Shown: piece by piece, positions 17,779 to 27,084 of the stretch
Numbering within the stretch: position 1 is the first letter of the stretch
How the letters are laid out: every line of letters starts with the position of its first letter
Source: Alkalihalobacillus bogoriensis ATCC BAA-922
Lineage (GTDB): Bacteria > Bacillota > Bacilli > Bacillales > Bacillaceae_F
Direction of reading: 5' to 3'
DNA length: 64,000 bases
NCBI RefSeq assembly: GCF_000621445.1
Contig: NZ_JHYI01000019.1
Span: 62,001 to 126,000 of the forward strand
Translations under genes and position numbers: made by a program
The notes under the pieces: generated by a model
The model's database searches: none
The model's input: only the letters and a program-made list of their open reading frames with translations
What the model was told of the DNA's origin: nothing

Positions 17779-18477
17779 ATGAAGAAACAATTGTTGTTGC
17801 GTTGGATGACGATGGGACATGTCTCGGTATCCAAAGTTTTATTGCAACATTATGCAGAGCTAGGAATTAATGAAGAAGAACTCGTTTTATTAATCCATGT
17901 ACATTCTTATATAGAAGAAGGATTTTCTTTTCCAACACCAGAAGATTTAGCAAAGCGAATGACGCTATCGTCGTTACAATGTTCACAATTGCTCCGGCAA
18001 CTATTAATGCGTGGTTTTCTTACAATTGAGGAAAACAATGAAAATGGTGTATTTTCTGAATATTATTCATTAGAACCTTTATGGGAACAGCTATTTTATT
18101 TACTTTCTGAAGAACAAGGTCAACAGGAAGAGGCTAAAAAAGAAGAAACAGAATTAAATGTTTATTCCATTTATGAGCAAGAGTTCAGTCGACCTTTATC
18201 TCCTATGGAATGTGAAACATTGTCGATGTGGATTGACCATGATCAGCATTCACCTGAGTTGATTATTGCAGCGTTACGGGAAGCCGTTGTATCTGGAAAA
18301 TTAAACTTTCGGTATATTGACAGGATATTATTTGAATGGCAAAAAAATCAAGTTCGGACCGTACAAGAAGCGAAAGCATATGGAGAAAAGTTTCGCAAAG
18401 TGCAACAAAAACAAAGAATCGATACGAAACGTCCTACTACAGAAAAATTTCCGACCTTTAATTGGTTAGAGAAATAA
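17779..18477 (+). CDS. dnaD: DNA replication initiation protein DnaD
   Basis: DnaD binds DnaA and remodels DNA for helicase loading at oriC and in PriA restart. The 232-residue protein has the N-terminal winged-helix domain (LGINEEELVLLIHVHSYIEEG, about residues 22-100) and the C-terminal DnaB/DnaD domain (SIYEQEFSRPLSPMECETL, then the YIDRILFEW signature). The frame is open up to 17674; ATG 17779 is chosen because it gives the family length and has GTGAGGTG upstream. It is followed by a terminator, then nth. Confidence 0.95.
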   Translation: MKKQLLLRWMTMGHVSVSKVLLQHYAELGINEEELVLLIHVHSYIEEGFSFPTPEDLAKRMTLSSLQCSQLLRQLLMRGFLTIEENNENGVFSEYYSLEPLWEQLFYLLSEEQGQQEEAKKEETELNVYSIYEQEFSRPLSPMECETLSMWIDHDQHSPELIIAALREAVVSGKLNFRYIDRILFEWQKNQVRTVQEAKAYGEKFRKVQQKQRIDTKRPTTEKFPTFNWLEK

Positions 18478-18501
18478 TCGTACAAAAAGATGAGACAAAT
18501 G

Positions 18502-18550
18502 AAAGGGTGTCTTCATAAGGTTTTTCGGACCTTATTATTCACCCTTTTTT
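18502..18550 (+). terminator. Intrinsic terminator of dnaD
   Basis: AAGGGTG...ATAAGGT pairs with ACCTTAT...CACCCTT round a short loop, followed by a run of T. A two-tier hairpin. Confidence 0.85.
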
Positions 18551-18581
18551 TCGTTTGCCAAGTAAGAAAGGAAGAGATTGT

Positions 18582-19235
18582 ATGTTAACGAAAGCTCAAA
18601 TATCGTATGTATTAGAAAAAATGGATGAAATGTTTCCTGATGCGGAATGCGAATTAACACATAGTAATCCATTTGAACTCGTAATCGCTGTATTGCTTTC
18701 AGCTCAATGCACAGATGCATTAGTTAATAAAGTAACACCGAAACTGTTTAGTAAGTATAAAACCCCAGAAGATTATATTGCCGTTCCTCTAGAAGAGCTA
18801 GAACAAGATTTGCGCTCAATCGGTTTATTCCGAAATAAAGCGAAAAATATTAAAAAGCTTTGTCAAGCACTGCTAGAAGAATATGGTGGTGTTCTCCCGC
18901 AGGACCGTGACGAATTAACAAAACTAGCGGGTGTCGGGCGTAAAACAGCGAACGTCGTTGTGTCAGTCGCTTTTGGTGTTCCTGCAATTGCTGTGGACAC
19001 ACATGTAGAAAGAGTGTCAAAGCGATTAGGAATTTGCCGATGGAAAGATAATGTAAAACAAGTGGAAGAAACATTAATGAAAAAAATACCGAAAGAAAAA
19101 TGGTCAGATGCGCACCATCAATTTATCTTTTTCGGGCGCTACCATTGTAAAGCACAATCTCCACAATGCGAAATTTGTCCTTTGCTTGATATATGCCGAG
19201 AAGGGCAAAAACGAATGAAAAGTCGGGGGAAATGA
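18582..19235 (+). CDS. nth: Endonuclease III
   Basis: Nth is a bifunctional DNA glycosylase/AP lyase that removes oxidised pyrimidines in base excision repair. The 217-residue protein shows the helix-hairpin-helix LAGVGRKTANVVVSVAFG with catalytic Lys121, catalytic Asp139 in AVDTHVERVSKRLG, and the C-terminal 4Fe-4S signature C-x6-C-x2-C-x5-C (CKAQSPQCEICPLLDIC). ATG 18582 (AAGGAAGAGA upstream) is preferred over the in-frame 18555. Its stop overlaps the ypoC start region. Confidence 0.96.
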   Translation: MLTKAQISYVLEKMDEMFPDAECELTHSNPFELVIAVLLSAQCTDALVNKVTPKLFSKYKTPEDYIAVPLEELEQDLRSIGLFRNKAKNIKKLCQALLEEYGGVLPQDRDELTKLAGVGRKTANVVVSVAFGVPAIAVDTHVERVSKRLGICRWKDNVKQVEETLMKKIPKEKWSDAHHQFIFFGRYHCKAQSPQCEICPLLDICREGQKRMKSRGK

Positions 19236-19237
19236 TG

Positions 19238-19750
19238 ATGAGCGAAATGAAAGTGCCAATTCCATTTCAACGAACACCTTTTTATGAAAAAGATGAGCAC
19301 TTTACGATGCAGAAAAAAACAATGCTTGAAAGTGTAATCTCCTGTTATTTTTATTATGATATGCTTTTTTATTTACAAGAATATCAAGATACACCGTGGA
19401 GGGAGCGTAAAAAAAACGTGCCCCCCTTATTCGAGCATTATAAGGAGCAAATTCAAGGCATTGATGTTCATTTTCAACAACGTGACAGAAAAAAAGCAAA
19501 AGCACCTATGATTGAAATGATTGCGCTTTTAATCACCACTGTATACTGGACAAATGAAAAACCTGTAGCAACACTAACCAATGTAGAAAAAGACATTATT
19601 GATTTGCCGTATACACCTTTTAATATAGGTGAACGATTAGCGTTTATATTACAAACACCAGATCATTATCACTCGTTTATTCAAGTGAAGTCGTTGTTTG
19701 AAGAAGCAGAAAAAGTTTTTTTTCGAATGGTTGCCAAAGAGCGTTTATAG
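19238..19750 (+). CDS. ypoC: YpoC family protein
   Basis: A 170-residue soluble protein of unknown function in the position of B. subtilis ypoC, after dnaD-nth. It has a Tyr/Phe-rich N-terminal part (VISCYFYYDMLFYLQEY), a basic centre and a C-terminal region LPYTPFNIGERLAFILQ. Three consecutive ATG codons (19232, 19235, 19238) follow GGGGGA at 19225-19230; spacing of 7 favours 19238. It is probably translationally coupled to nth. Confidence 0.8.
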   Translation: MSEMKVPIPFQRTPFYEKDEHFTMQKKTMLESVISCYFYYDMLFYLQEYQDTPWRERKKNVPPLFEHYKEQIQGIDVHFQQRDRKKAKAPMIEMIALLITTVYWTNEKPVATLTNVEKDIIDLPYTPFNIGERLAFILQTPDHYHSFIQVKSLFEEAEKVFFRMVAKERL

Positions 19751-19801
19751 CTTTTTATTTTTTCTGAAATTCGATATAGTAAAGGGAAGGAGAGTGGAGC
19801 T

Positions 19802-22800
19802 ATGAAATTGGAACAAGAAGAAGAGATTTTATTTAAGGAACTTCCTTTATCAGAAGAAGAAATCCATCGCTTATCAAAAATAAAGAAAAAAGCAGAACAG
19901 TCATTTTTTGAAGTCGCTTTTTGTGGCCACTTTTCTGCTGGGAAATCAACGATATTAAACCGATTACTTGGGGCAGAAGTATTGCCGACAAGTCCGATTC
20001 CGACAAGCGCAAACATTATCTCGATTATGAATGGGCCGCTTGCGTTACATGTAAAAAACCGTCACGGGGAAGAAACAAAGTGGGAAGGTGAAATTCCTTG
20101 GCAACGTGTTAGAGAATGGGGAATGAACGGGCACGATATAGCAGAGCTTACGATTGCAGCCCCGTTAGATTTTTTAGGAAACCATAGTAAAATTCTCGAT
20201 ACCCCAGGAGTTGATTCAACAGATGAATCGCATGAAGCGGTTACCGTTGAACAATTATACACAACCGATGTCATCGTGTATGTCATGGATTATAACCATG
20301 TACAATCAGAAACAAATTTATATTTTTTAAAGCAGCTTTCAAAAGAAAAAAAGCCGATTTTTATTGTGATTAATCAAATTGATAAGCATAACGAAGAGGA
20401 ACTATCGATCCAAACATTTACACAATCGATTGAAGATGTCTTTCGAAGTTGGGATATTTCCTATTTAGGGATGTATTTTACAACAATGAAACACCAAGAT
20501 CATCCGTTAAATGAATTTCCGCAATTTTCTAGACAAATGAAAGCGTTATTGTATAACAGTGAATCATTGATGCCTGTAGCGAAAGAAAGATTAGTAGAAG
20601 GAACAATGAAGGCGATTGAGCATCGCCTGTTTGAAGAGAAAAAAGAACGAATAGATGAAGTGAAAGAACTTCTTCATAATAAAGGTTATGACGAACAACA
20701 ATTAGTCGAACGGGATGAAACGGTTACGCTTGCAGACAAAATTTCAAAAGCTGACCAATTGATTGATCAAGCATTTTCAAAAGAAATGGAATCATTATTT
20801 GCCAATGTCACACTATTTCCTTTTACGACGACAGATTTAACGAGAAGTTGGCTTGAAAGTATGCAATCCTCCTTTAAAGTCGGGTTGTTTTTTACGAAAA
20901 AGAAAACCGAAGAAGAACAAGAAAAGCGGCTTCAAGCGGTTTTGAAAGAGTTACAAGACAAAGTAAAAACACAGCTTATTTTCCATGTGCAAACCTATTT
21001 TCAACAATTAGAAAAAATAAAACTAACAAATAAAGAAGCGGTTGAACAAGCGATTACAAAAATCAATTTTGAAGTGAATGAAAAACTATTTCTCGATTAT
21101 GTAAAAACAGACCATACTAGTCGCGATTATGTCTTTACGTTTACAAAACAAATCACAAATGAAATTGTCAAAGCAGTTCGAAAACAGGCTATGAATGTGT
21201 TAGAGCAATATAAGCAAGGAATGCAATCGTATTGGGATGAAGAACAGGAACGTTTGCAACAAAAGCTGAAGCAGTATGAAGTGATTGATACGTATATCCA
21301 ACAAATGAATGAGATCGAAAAAGAATATGACCGACTCATAGAACAAACAGGAAAAGTTGCATTAGAGCGGTCATACGAGCTTGAACAACAAATGAAAGAC
21401 GCGATGAAAAAAACTTTCCCAGATAAAGACGACCACAATAGTTTCAATGTATCATTACCGACAGAATCAGTGATTGAAACGATTTGGAATGAAGTTGAGA
21501 AAACGGAGCGAGCAGAACCTGCTTTTGATGATGAAGCAACCGAAATGTGGTTAGAAAAAGTTAAAGAAAGCTTATTGCCATTCAAAGCAAATGTCTTACT
21601 TCAACAAGAACGGCAACAGTTACTTGATCGAATGGAAAGATATGAAGAACAAACATTTGTGATTTCATTGTTTGGTGCGTTTAGCGCTGGAAAATCTAGT
21701 TTTGCTAACGCCCTGTTAGGAGAATCAATTTTACCTGTTTCACCACACCCAACAACAGCGACAGTGAATACTGTACAACAATCGACTCTTGAACATGCTC
21801 ACGAGACAGCACATGTATATGTGAAATCATTTGCCCAACTTGATGAAGAAATTAAAGCGGTAAGTGAGCAATTAGATGAAAATGTGACTCTAGATTCGAT
21901 TGACAAATGGAAGCCGAAACGGCATGTGTATGAATCAAGCTGGCAAAAAACGTACGCCGAGTATTTACAGACAATCCAAGCAACATTAAAAGAAACGACA
22001 TGGCCATTAGGTTCGACATTTGAAGTGTCTCTCTCTCAATTACAACCGCTAATTGCGGAAGAAAAAAATGCGTGTTTACTTGAAAAAGTAGATATTTACT
22101 ACGATTGTGACATTACGAAAAAAGGCATTACGCTTGTCGATACTCCAGGCGTAAACTCAATTCATGGTCGTCATACGAATGTCGCGTTTCACCAGTTGAG
22201 AAGATCAGATGCCATTTTCTATGTGACATATTACAATCACGCTTTTTCAAAAGCAGACCAATATTTTCTTCAACAAATGGGAAAAGTGAATGAAAGCTTT
22301 ACCCATGATAAATTATATTTCGTCATTAATGCCGCTGACTTAGCTGGCAGTGAATATGAATTAAATGGTGTTCGCAAACATGTGTATGAACAACTTCAAC
22401 GAAATGGGATTGAAAACCCGCGGTTATATCATCTGTCTGCCAAAAAGGGATTAGAAGCAAAAAAACAAGGGACAAATGAAGATAGATGGTTTCAAACGTT
22501 CGAGCAGTCCTTTTATAAACAGACGATCGCAGAGCTAAAAGAACTGAGCTTTGCTATTATTCAAGAACAAACAAAACAGTACACCGAAATTATAAAAAAC
22601 AGCTTAGCGTTTATGAATGAAGAAAAAGAAAAACAACAAGAAGAACACAAGCAACTTCTTACGGGAATTGCTCAAGCAAAAACAAAAATTGAGGAGTCTT
22701 CCTTCTCACATGTCATTTTTGATATTCAGCAAGAGCTTGACCAACTCTCTGTCTATTTAAAAGATCGTATGTTATATGTGTTAAATGATTTTTACACACA

Positions 22801-23377
22801 TGCCATTAATGCGGCAACGATTACAGGGTCAACAAAGAAAGAACTCCAAAAAAGTCTGACCTCTGCGATTCGAGAGTGGAAAGGTCATGGAGAATATGTG
22901 TTAAAACAAGAGCTTGAAGCAAATTTAATTCGACTAGAGCAAAAGGTGAAAAAACGGGCACAGCAGTGGGTTGGAGAACAAGTCATCGATTTGCAACAGT
23001 CGTTTCCTTATTTGACGTGTAGTCAGGAAGTGTTCCTTGAACCATTTACTCTAACTCATCCACTTTCACTTCAAATTGAAATCAATCATTTTACTACGAT
23101 TAAGTCAAAAAAGGATTTCTTTGAAAATAAAGGAATAAGTCAATTAAAAGAAACGTTAGTGAAAGAAGGAGGTCGTTTAGCTGCCATCGCGATCACCGAA
23201 ACCCAACAAAATCTTCATCAGCAAGTCGAAGAAAAAAGTGCTAAAATCGAAAAAATGGTAAAAGAACGATTACAACTTGCCTTACAACAAGAAAAGCATC
23301 GTTTTGAACAAATGCTAGATAAAAAGGGACAACAAATATTACTAGAAGAGCAACAAGCTTTAACTGTTCTTGTATAA
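19802..23377 (+). CDS. dynA: Double-GTPase dynamin-like membrane-remodelling protein
   Basis: A 1191-residue bacterial dynamin-like protein built as two fused dynamin halves, like B. subtilis DynA, which tethers and fuses membranes and helps against membrane damage and phage. Half one has a G1 P-loop GHFSAGKST (42-50), G3 DTPGVDST and G4 NQIDK. Half two has GAFSAGKSS (about 624-632), DTPGVNSI and a G4-like NAADL. Long Glu/Lys/Gln-rich helices after each GTPase form the stalks. No transmembrane segment is evident; membrane contact would be by amphipathic tips. GGAAGGAGAG lies before ATG 19802. It is monocistronic with a strong terminator. Confidence 0.93.
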   Translation: MKLEQEEEILFKELPLSEEEIHRLSKIKKKAEQSFFEVAFCGHFSAGKSTILNRLLGAEVLPTSPIPTSANIISIMNGPLALHVKNRHGEETKWEGEIPWQRVREWGMNGHDIAELTIAAPLDFLGNHSKILDTPGVDSTDESHEAVTVEQLYTTDVIVYVMDYNHVQSETNLYFLKQLSKEKKPIFIVINQIDKHNEEELSIQTFTQSIEDVFRSWDISYLGMYFTTMKHQDHPLNEFPQFSRQMKALLYNSESLMPVAKERLVEGTMKAIEHRLFEEKKERIDEVKELLHNKGYDEQQLVERDETVTLADKISKADQLIDQAFSKEMESLFANVTLFPFTTTDLTRSWLESMQSSFKVGLFFTKKKTEEEQEKRLQAVLKELQDKVKTQLIFHVQTYFQQLEKIKLTNKEAVEQAITKINFEVNEKLFLDYVKTDHTSRDYVFTFTKQITNEIVKAVRKQAMNVLEQYKQGMQSYWDEEQERLQQKLKQYEVIDTYIQQMNEIEKEYDRLIEQTGKVALERSYELEQQMKDAMKKTFPDKDDHNSFNVSLPTESVIETIWNEVEKTERAEPAFDDEATEMWLEKVKESLLPFKANVLLQQERQQLLDRMERYEEQTFVISLFGAFSAGKSSFANALLGESILPVSPHPTTATVNTVQQSTLEHAHETAHVYVKSFAQLDEEIKAVSEQLDENVTLDSIDKWKPKRHVYESSWQKTYAEYLQTIQATLKETTWPLGSTFEVSLSQLQPLIAEEKNACLLEKVDIYYDCDITKKGITLVDTPGVNSIHGRHTNVAFHQLRRSDAIFYVTYYNHAFSKADQYFLQQMGKVNESFTHDKLYFVINAADLAGSEYELNGVRKHVYEQLQRNGIENPRLYHLSAKKGLEAKKQGTNEDRWFQTFEQSFYKQTIAELKELSFAIIQEQTKQYTEIIKNSLAFMNEEKEKQQEEHKQLLTGIAQAKTKIEESSFSHVIFDIQQELDQLSVYLKDRMLYVLNDFYTHAINAATITGSTKKELQKSLTSAIREWKGHGEYVLKQELEANLIRLEQKVKKRAQQWVGEQVIDLQQSFPYLTCSQEVFLEPFTLTHPLSLQIEINHFTTIKSKKDFFENKGISQLKETLVKEGGRLAAIAITETQQNLHQQVEEKSAKIEKMVKERLQLALQQEKHRFEQMLDKKGQQILLEEQQALTVLV

Positions 23378-23380
23378 AAT

Positions 23381-23427
23381 GCACAAAAAAGCGGAGACAT
23401 GGGGAGATGTCTCCTTTTTTTGTGCAT
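23381..23427. terminator. Terminator after dynA
   Basis: A long stem: ATGCACAAAAAAG-GGAGACAT pairs with ATGTCTCC-TTTTTTTGTGCAT. The T tract is within the 3' arm, and the A tract in the 5' arm makes it potentially bidirectional. Confidence 0.85.
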
Positions 23428-23606
23428 ATAAGAAAGCATAAAGTTTGAAAGAAACTATAAAGTAGTCAACTTTTGTATAACATTGTTCTAATAAATTCTT
23501 AAAATGAATTAGGGACTTACTATGAGACAAGCAAGAAAAGACCGAAGTGAATCATTCAACACTTGTGTCGGGTTTATCGTGTTGGTGATTTTGTTGTTTA
23601 TCGTAA

Positions 23607-23791
23607 GTAAGCGGCCATGAAAACCGTTATCTGTGAACATTGCTAGCGTTTTGGAACGTTGGAGGACACAGGAGCCGTTAATCATCATATATCGCTAGGA
23701 ATAGCGTTGCTTTTTTGTTAATAAGCGCTCCTGTGGCCGCTAAAAAACGGAAACCCGTATTATGTTCACAAATAAAGGCTGCTCTGACCGC
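23607..23791. repeat. Repeat family A, full copy
   Basis: About 185 bp imperfect palindrome. The left end, CCGTTATCTGTGAACAT, is the inverse of ATGTTCACAAATAA-GGCT near the right end, and GG-CACAGGAGC occurs inverted as GCTCCTGTGGCC. Nearly the same sequence occurs at 36173-36360, and its right half occurs at 15946-16025. No open frame of useful length. Confidence 0.9.
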
Positions 23792-23892
23792 AAAAAGAGA
23801 CAAATGAGGGAGCATAAAAATTTGGTCTAGCAGTGGAGCTTTGAAAGCTTATTCAAGAAGAGCGAAGGCTCCGCACCTGCGTGTTTTTCTTA
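23792..23892 (+). repeat. Repeat family B copy
   Basis: Follows family A directly. Carries GGTCTAGCAGTGGAGC, TTTGAAAGCTTATTC, and AGAGCGAAGGCTCCGCACC, which with the following TGCGTGTTTTTCTT recurs inverted at 31046-31216. Confidence 0.85.
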
Positions 23893-23971
23893 AGCTTTAT
23901 ATATTTATTATGAAACGAACACGTCAAACTTCGTTAAATGCAAATATAGCCGTTGTTATTACTACAGTGGT

Positions 23972-24012
23972 GAAGGACAAAACAAGGAGAAAACGAAGCG
24001 AAAGTGTCCTTC
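23972..24012 (+). repeat. GGACAAAAC hairpin, copy 1
   Basis: GAAGGACA (23972-23979) pairs with TGTCCTTC (24005-24012) round an A-rich loop beginning AAACAAGGAG. Two related hairpins at 54691-54735 and 54743-54787 have CTATT/AATAG in the outer stem instead of GAA/TTC, a paired change. Confidence 0.6.
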
Positions 24013-24053
24013 ATACAAATGAGATGGGTCCCCTGGAGCGAAGTGTCCAATAG

Positions 24054-24254
24054 AAGGCTTCTATCAGCTATGTTTGTTTAGTGTGTCATGAAAAGGAAAA
24101 GATACCTTTTGATTTAATGGATGGTGGCGATCCGATGACACCAACAATGTTTTCCAGTGAAACTTGTGGAGGAGAAGTGTATCCTGATTATGATAAAGGG
24201 GTACATGGAGTAGAGTACAGGCTTTCAGATTTGCAGGAAACAAAAAAGGACTGA
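24054..24254 (+). pseudogene. Decayed zinc-ribbon-like small ORF, copy 1
   Basis: From after a TAG at 24051 the frame reads SYVCLVCHEKEKIPFDLMDG, then GDPMTPTMFSSETCGGEVY and PDYDKGVHGVEYRLSDLQ, ending TGA 24252. CLVC and a C-terminal ETCGGE suggest a former two-knuckle zinc ribbon with one Cys lost. There is no ATG or ribosome site at the beginning, so it is listed as a remnant. A second, frameshifted copy lies at 54788-55012 and both end in the same kind of hairpin. The family of origin is not recognised. Confidence 0.6.
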
Positions 24255-24284
24255 GTGAGGTGGGTTTCCTCACTCAGTCTTTCT
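24249..24284 (+). terminator. Terminator of the zinc-ribbon-like remnant
   Basis: ACTGAGTGAGG pairs with CCTCACTCAGT, followed by CTTTCTT. The hairpin is conserved at 54999-55035 behind the second remnant. Confidence 0.7.
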
Positions 24285-24351
24285 TACTATCATTGTACTA
24301 GGAGGAACAATAAGACTTGAGCATAGCTAGGATGCTTTTAAAAAGACAACG

Positions 24352-24384
24352 TAAAAACCCGCATTGGAAATGTCCTATGCGGGT
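24352..24384 (-). terminator. Intrinsic terminator of ponA
   Basis: On the minus strand ACCCGCAT (24384-24377) pairs with ATGCGGGT (24364-24357), then TTTTTA. Confidence 0.85.
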
Positions 24385-24405
24385 TCTTCAATAAGTGATT
24401 ATCCT

Positions 24406-27063
24406 TTAACTATCTTCTTCATTATTACGATTGTCATTTCCGCGATTTCCACCGCCATTACCATTACCGTTTCCATTGTCTTCATCTTCGTCCTCTGGAT
24501 CTTCAGGTAATATGTCGATCGGTAAATCAATATCGTCATCATCAGGCGGCGGAGCGTCACCATCATCTGGTGGTGTTTGATCATCATCATCAGGTGGAAG
24601 ATCATCAACAGGATCAGGGATGTCGATTTCTTCTTCAGGAATTCTGACTTCCACTTGAGCCGGGTCACTTTGCAAATCAGGCGACTCATCAGAAACAGCA
24701 ATGACTTGGAAGCGATATGTTGCTCCTGGTTCTGGGTTAGAGACGACAAATTGCATATCATTTGTAATATCTAATGTTTGGAATTCACCGCCATTAATGC
24801 TCTGTGTTACTTTAAACGAAACATTTCCTCGTGTTTCTTCTGGATAATTCCAACTCATGACAATTTGATCCGTATCTTCATTATAAGCTGCCATGAAATC
24901 GGTTGGTTTATCAAGTTTTTGGTATGTTTCACTCACTTTCGTCGGTTCTGTTCCTTTTACAAATAATTCATAGACAATTTCACTCTCAGGTGTGAAATCA
25001 CTAGGAAGTAATCCTGTTGTCCGCTCAATACCGACTCGAACGACAGAATCAGGTTGGACAAAATCTTCCGTTTCTTTTCCTTCGGATACTTTACTCACCA
25101 CATTTTTAAAAATATGTTGAGCAATATAACGGTCATTTTGACCAATGTAATTACCTTCTCCAAATCGGTCGTATCCGGTCCAAACAGCAGCAGTATAGTT
25201 TGTTGTATACCCGGCAAACCATACATCAGGTACAGCATACGTATTAGTAGGAATCTTAAAACGTTCAAAGTCTTCTTCGGCAAAATTCGTTGTTCCTGTT
25301 TTCCCAGCTAACGGTAAATTCGGTATTGCCGCTTGTGTTCCTGTTCCCGAAGTGACAGCCGTTTTCAGCATATCGGAAATCATATAAGCGGTATAATCGC
25401 TCATCGCAACTTCTGGTTCTGGACTTGTATGAATGACTCTACCATCAGGAAACTCAATTTTTCGAACCGTATGTGGTTTATTATAAACTCCCTCATTTCC
25501 AAAAGCAGAATAAGCTCCGGCTAAATCAAGAGTAGAGATTCCTGTTGTGAAGCCACCAATACCATAGGCTTCGGTAATTTCGACGCGCTCACCCTTTTGG
25601 TTTGTAAAAGGGACTCCTAGTCCTTCGGCAAATTCTTGAGCATCTTCAACTCCAACTTCTTGCAATGCTTTTACTGCAGGAATATTTAATGAAACAGCTA
25701 AAGCACGTCTCATCGTGACAGGTCCTTCATGTGACCGACCAGCATTTCGAATTGGATTTTGCTCTCCGTGAGTATAGTTGTGCGGCTCATCGACAAAGAT
25801 CCGCCCAGTTGACCATTTATGATATTCAATCCCAGGACCATAATCTAATATTGGTTTGATTGTTGAACCAGGTTGCTTTTTAATCATTGTGGCGTAATTA
25901 AATGCTTGTTTTACTTCTGGTTGTTTTCGACCGCCACCAATTGCTTTAATTTCACCTGTTTTCGTATCTAGTAGTGTAACACCCGCTTGAAAATCTTCGT
26001 TATCAGGATAATTTTGAATATATTCATCTGTTTGTAATACAGCTTCTACATGTTGTTGTGCTTCTTGGTCTAGCGTTGTGTATATTTTTAAACCAGCCGT
26101 ATATAAATCACTCGCAGAAATTCCTTCAATATTATCGACTTCACTTACTACTTGGTCAAGAAATGACGCATAGGCATATGTTTCTCTTGTTGATGGATTT
26201 AACTGATCTTCAACAGAAATAGAACGGGCTTCTTCTGCTTCTTCGGCTGTGATTTTTCCGTGACGTTCCATTAATCCAATAACGATATTACGACGCGTTT
26301 CTGCTGCTTCCGGATTTTTTAACGGATTAAAATGGTTCGGCCGTTGGGGAAGTCCAGCTAATAGGGCAGCATCTGCAATTGTCAGTTCTTCTAAATCTTC
26401 TTTGTTGAAATACGTAATTGCAGCTTGTTGAACACCGTAAGCACCTTCACTAAAGTAAATGCCATTTAAATACATTTCTAAAATTTGGTCTTTTGAATAC
26501 TCTTGCTCTAATTTAACCGCAAGATATTGTTCCTGAACTTTTCGCGAAATCGTTTTTTCTGGTGACAAGAACGCATTTTTAATTACCTGTTGCGTAATCG
26601 TACTTGCTCCTTCAGCACCAAAGCCACTTTGAACATTTGCTGCAACAGCACCAAATAAGCGGCGAATGTCGATACCGAAATGCTCTCGAAAACGAACATC
26701 TTCTACAGCGATAAACGCATCTTCGACAAGTTCAGGAATGTCATTAATATTTACTCGAATGCGATTTTCAGTAGCTTGTAGCTGTGTGAATAATTCATCA
26801 TCTTGATCTAGTATTTGTGCTGGTTGTGAGAACATTAATCGATCTGGATCAAGTGGAGGAGCTCCTTGAATCATGGCAAATAAAGTAATGCCTCCTGCAA
26901 GTAACCCGACAACACTAAAGATGAGAAATGCGATAACAATTTTCTTAAACAGCTGTTTTTTATTTTTTCCTGCTTTTTTTGACTTTTGTTGAGTTTTTCT
27001 TCTACCTGTTCTCGTTTTCATATCTTCTGACATGAGCGTTTCTTCCTTTCTCTTGTCGTTCAT
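24406..27063 (-). CDS. ponA: Class A penicillin-binding protein 1 (transglycosylase/transpeptidase)
   Basis: PonA polymerises glycan strands and cross-links peptides in the cell wall. The 885-residue protein has a basic cytoplasmic tail, one membrane segment (about 40-68), a GT51 domain (EDVRFREHFGID near 117, GASTITQQVIKNAF, RKVQEQYLAVKLE) and a transpeptidase domain with STIK (Ser400), SLN and KTGTT near 586. A fibronectin-III-like domain (about 720-815) and a low-complexity tail of Asp/Pro then Asn/Gly repeats follow. ATG 27063 is used; ATG 27033 has a better placed AAAGGAAG and may be the true start. It is second in the recU-ponA operon, 21 bp after recU. Confidence 0.96.
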   Translation of the reverse strand: MNDKRKEETLMSEDMKTRTGRRKTQQKSKKAGKNKKQLFKKIVIAFLIFSVVGLLAGGITLFAMIQGAPPLDPDRLMFSQPAQILDQDDELFTQLQATENRIRVNINDIPELVEDAFIAVEDVRFREHFGIDIRRLFGAVAANVQSGFGAEGASTITQQVIKNAFLSPEKTISRKVQEQYLAVKLEQEYSKDQILEMYLNGIYFSEGAYGVQQAAITYFNKEDLEELTIADAALLAGLPQRPNHFNPLKNPEAAETRRNIVIGLMERHGKITAEEAEEARSISVEDQLNPSTRETYAYASFLDQVVSEVDNIEGISASDLYTAGLKIYTTLDQEAQQHVEAVLQTDEYIQNYPDNEDFQAGVTLLDTKTGEIKAIGGGRKQPEVKQAFNYATMIKKQPGSTIKPILDYGPGIEYHKWSTGRIFVDEPHNYTHGEQNPIRNAGRSHEGPVTMRRALAVSLNIPAVKALQEVGVEDAQEFAEGLGVPFTNQKGERVEITEAYGIGGFTTGISTLDLAGAYSAFGNEGVYNKPHTVRKIEFPDGRVIHTSPEPEVAMSDYTAYMISDMLKTAVTSGTGTQAAIPNLPLAGKTGTTNFAEEDFERFKIPTNTYAVPDVWFAGYTTNYTAAVWTGYDRFGEGNYIGQNDRYIAQHIFKNVVSKVSEGKETEDFVQPDSVVRVGIERTTGLLPSDFTPESEIVYELFVKGTEPTKVSETYQKLDKPTDFMAAYNEDTDQIVMSWNYPEETRGNVSFKVTQSINGGEFQTLDITNDMQFVVSNPEPGATYRFQVIAVSDESPDLQSDPAQVEVRIPEEEIDIPDPVDDLPPDDDDQTPPDDGDAPPPDDDDIDLPIDILPEDPEDEDEDNGNGNGNGGGNRGNDNRNNEEDS

Positions 27064-27084
27064 GCATAAATATTTCCTCTGTTG

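Noticed and set aside
21127-21585. 152-codon minus-strand frame inside dynA
   Set aside because: Ser/Cys/Phe-rich shadow of the acidic helical region, with no ribosome site.
23522-23590. Small membrane peptide frame starting ATG 23522
   Set aside because: The frame stops after 22 codons (TGA), without ribosome site or hydrophobic segment.
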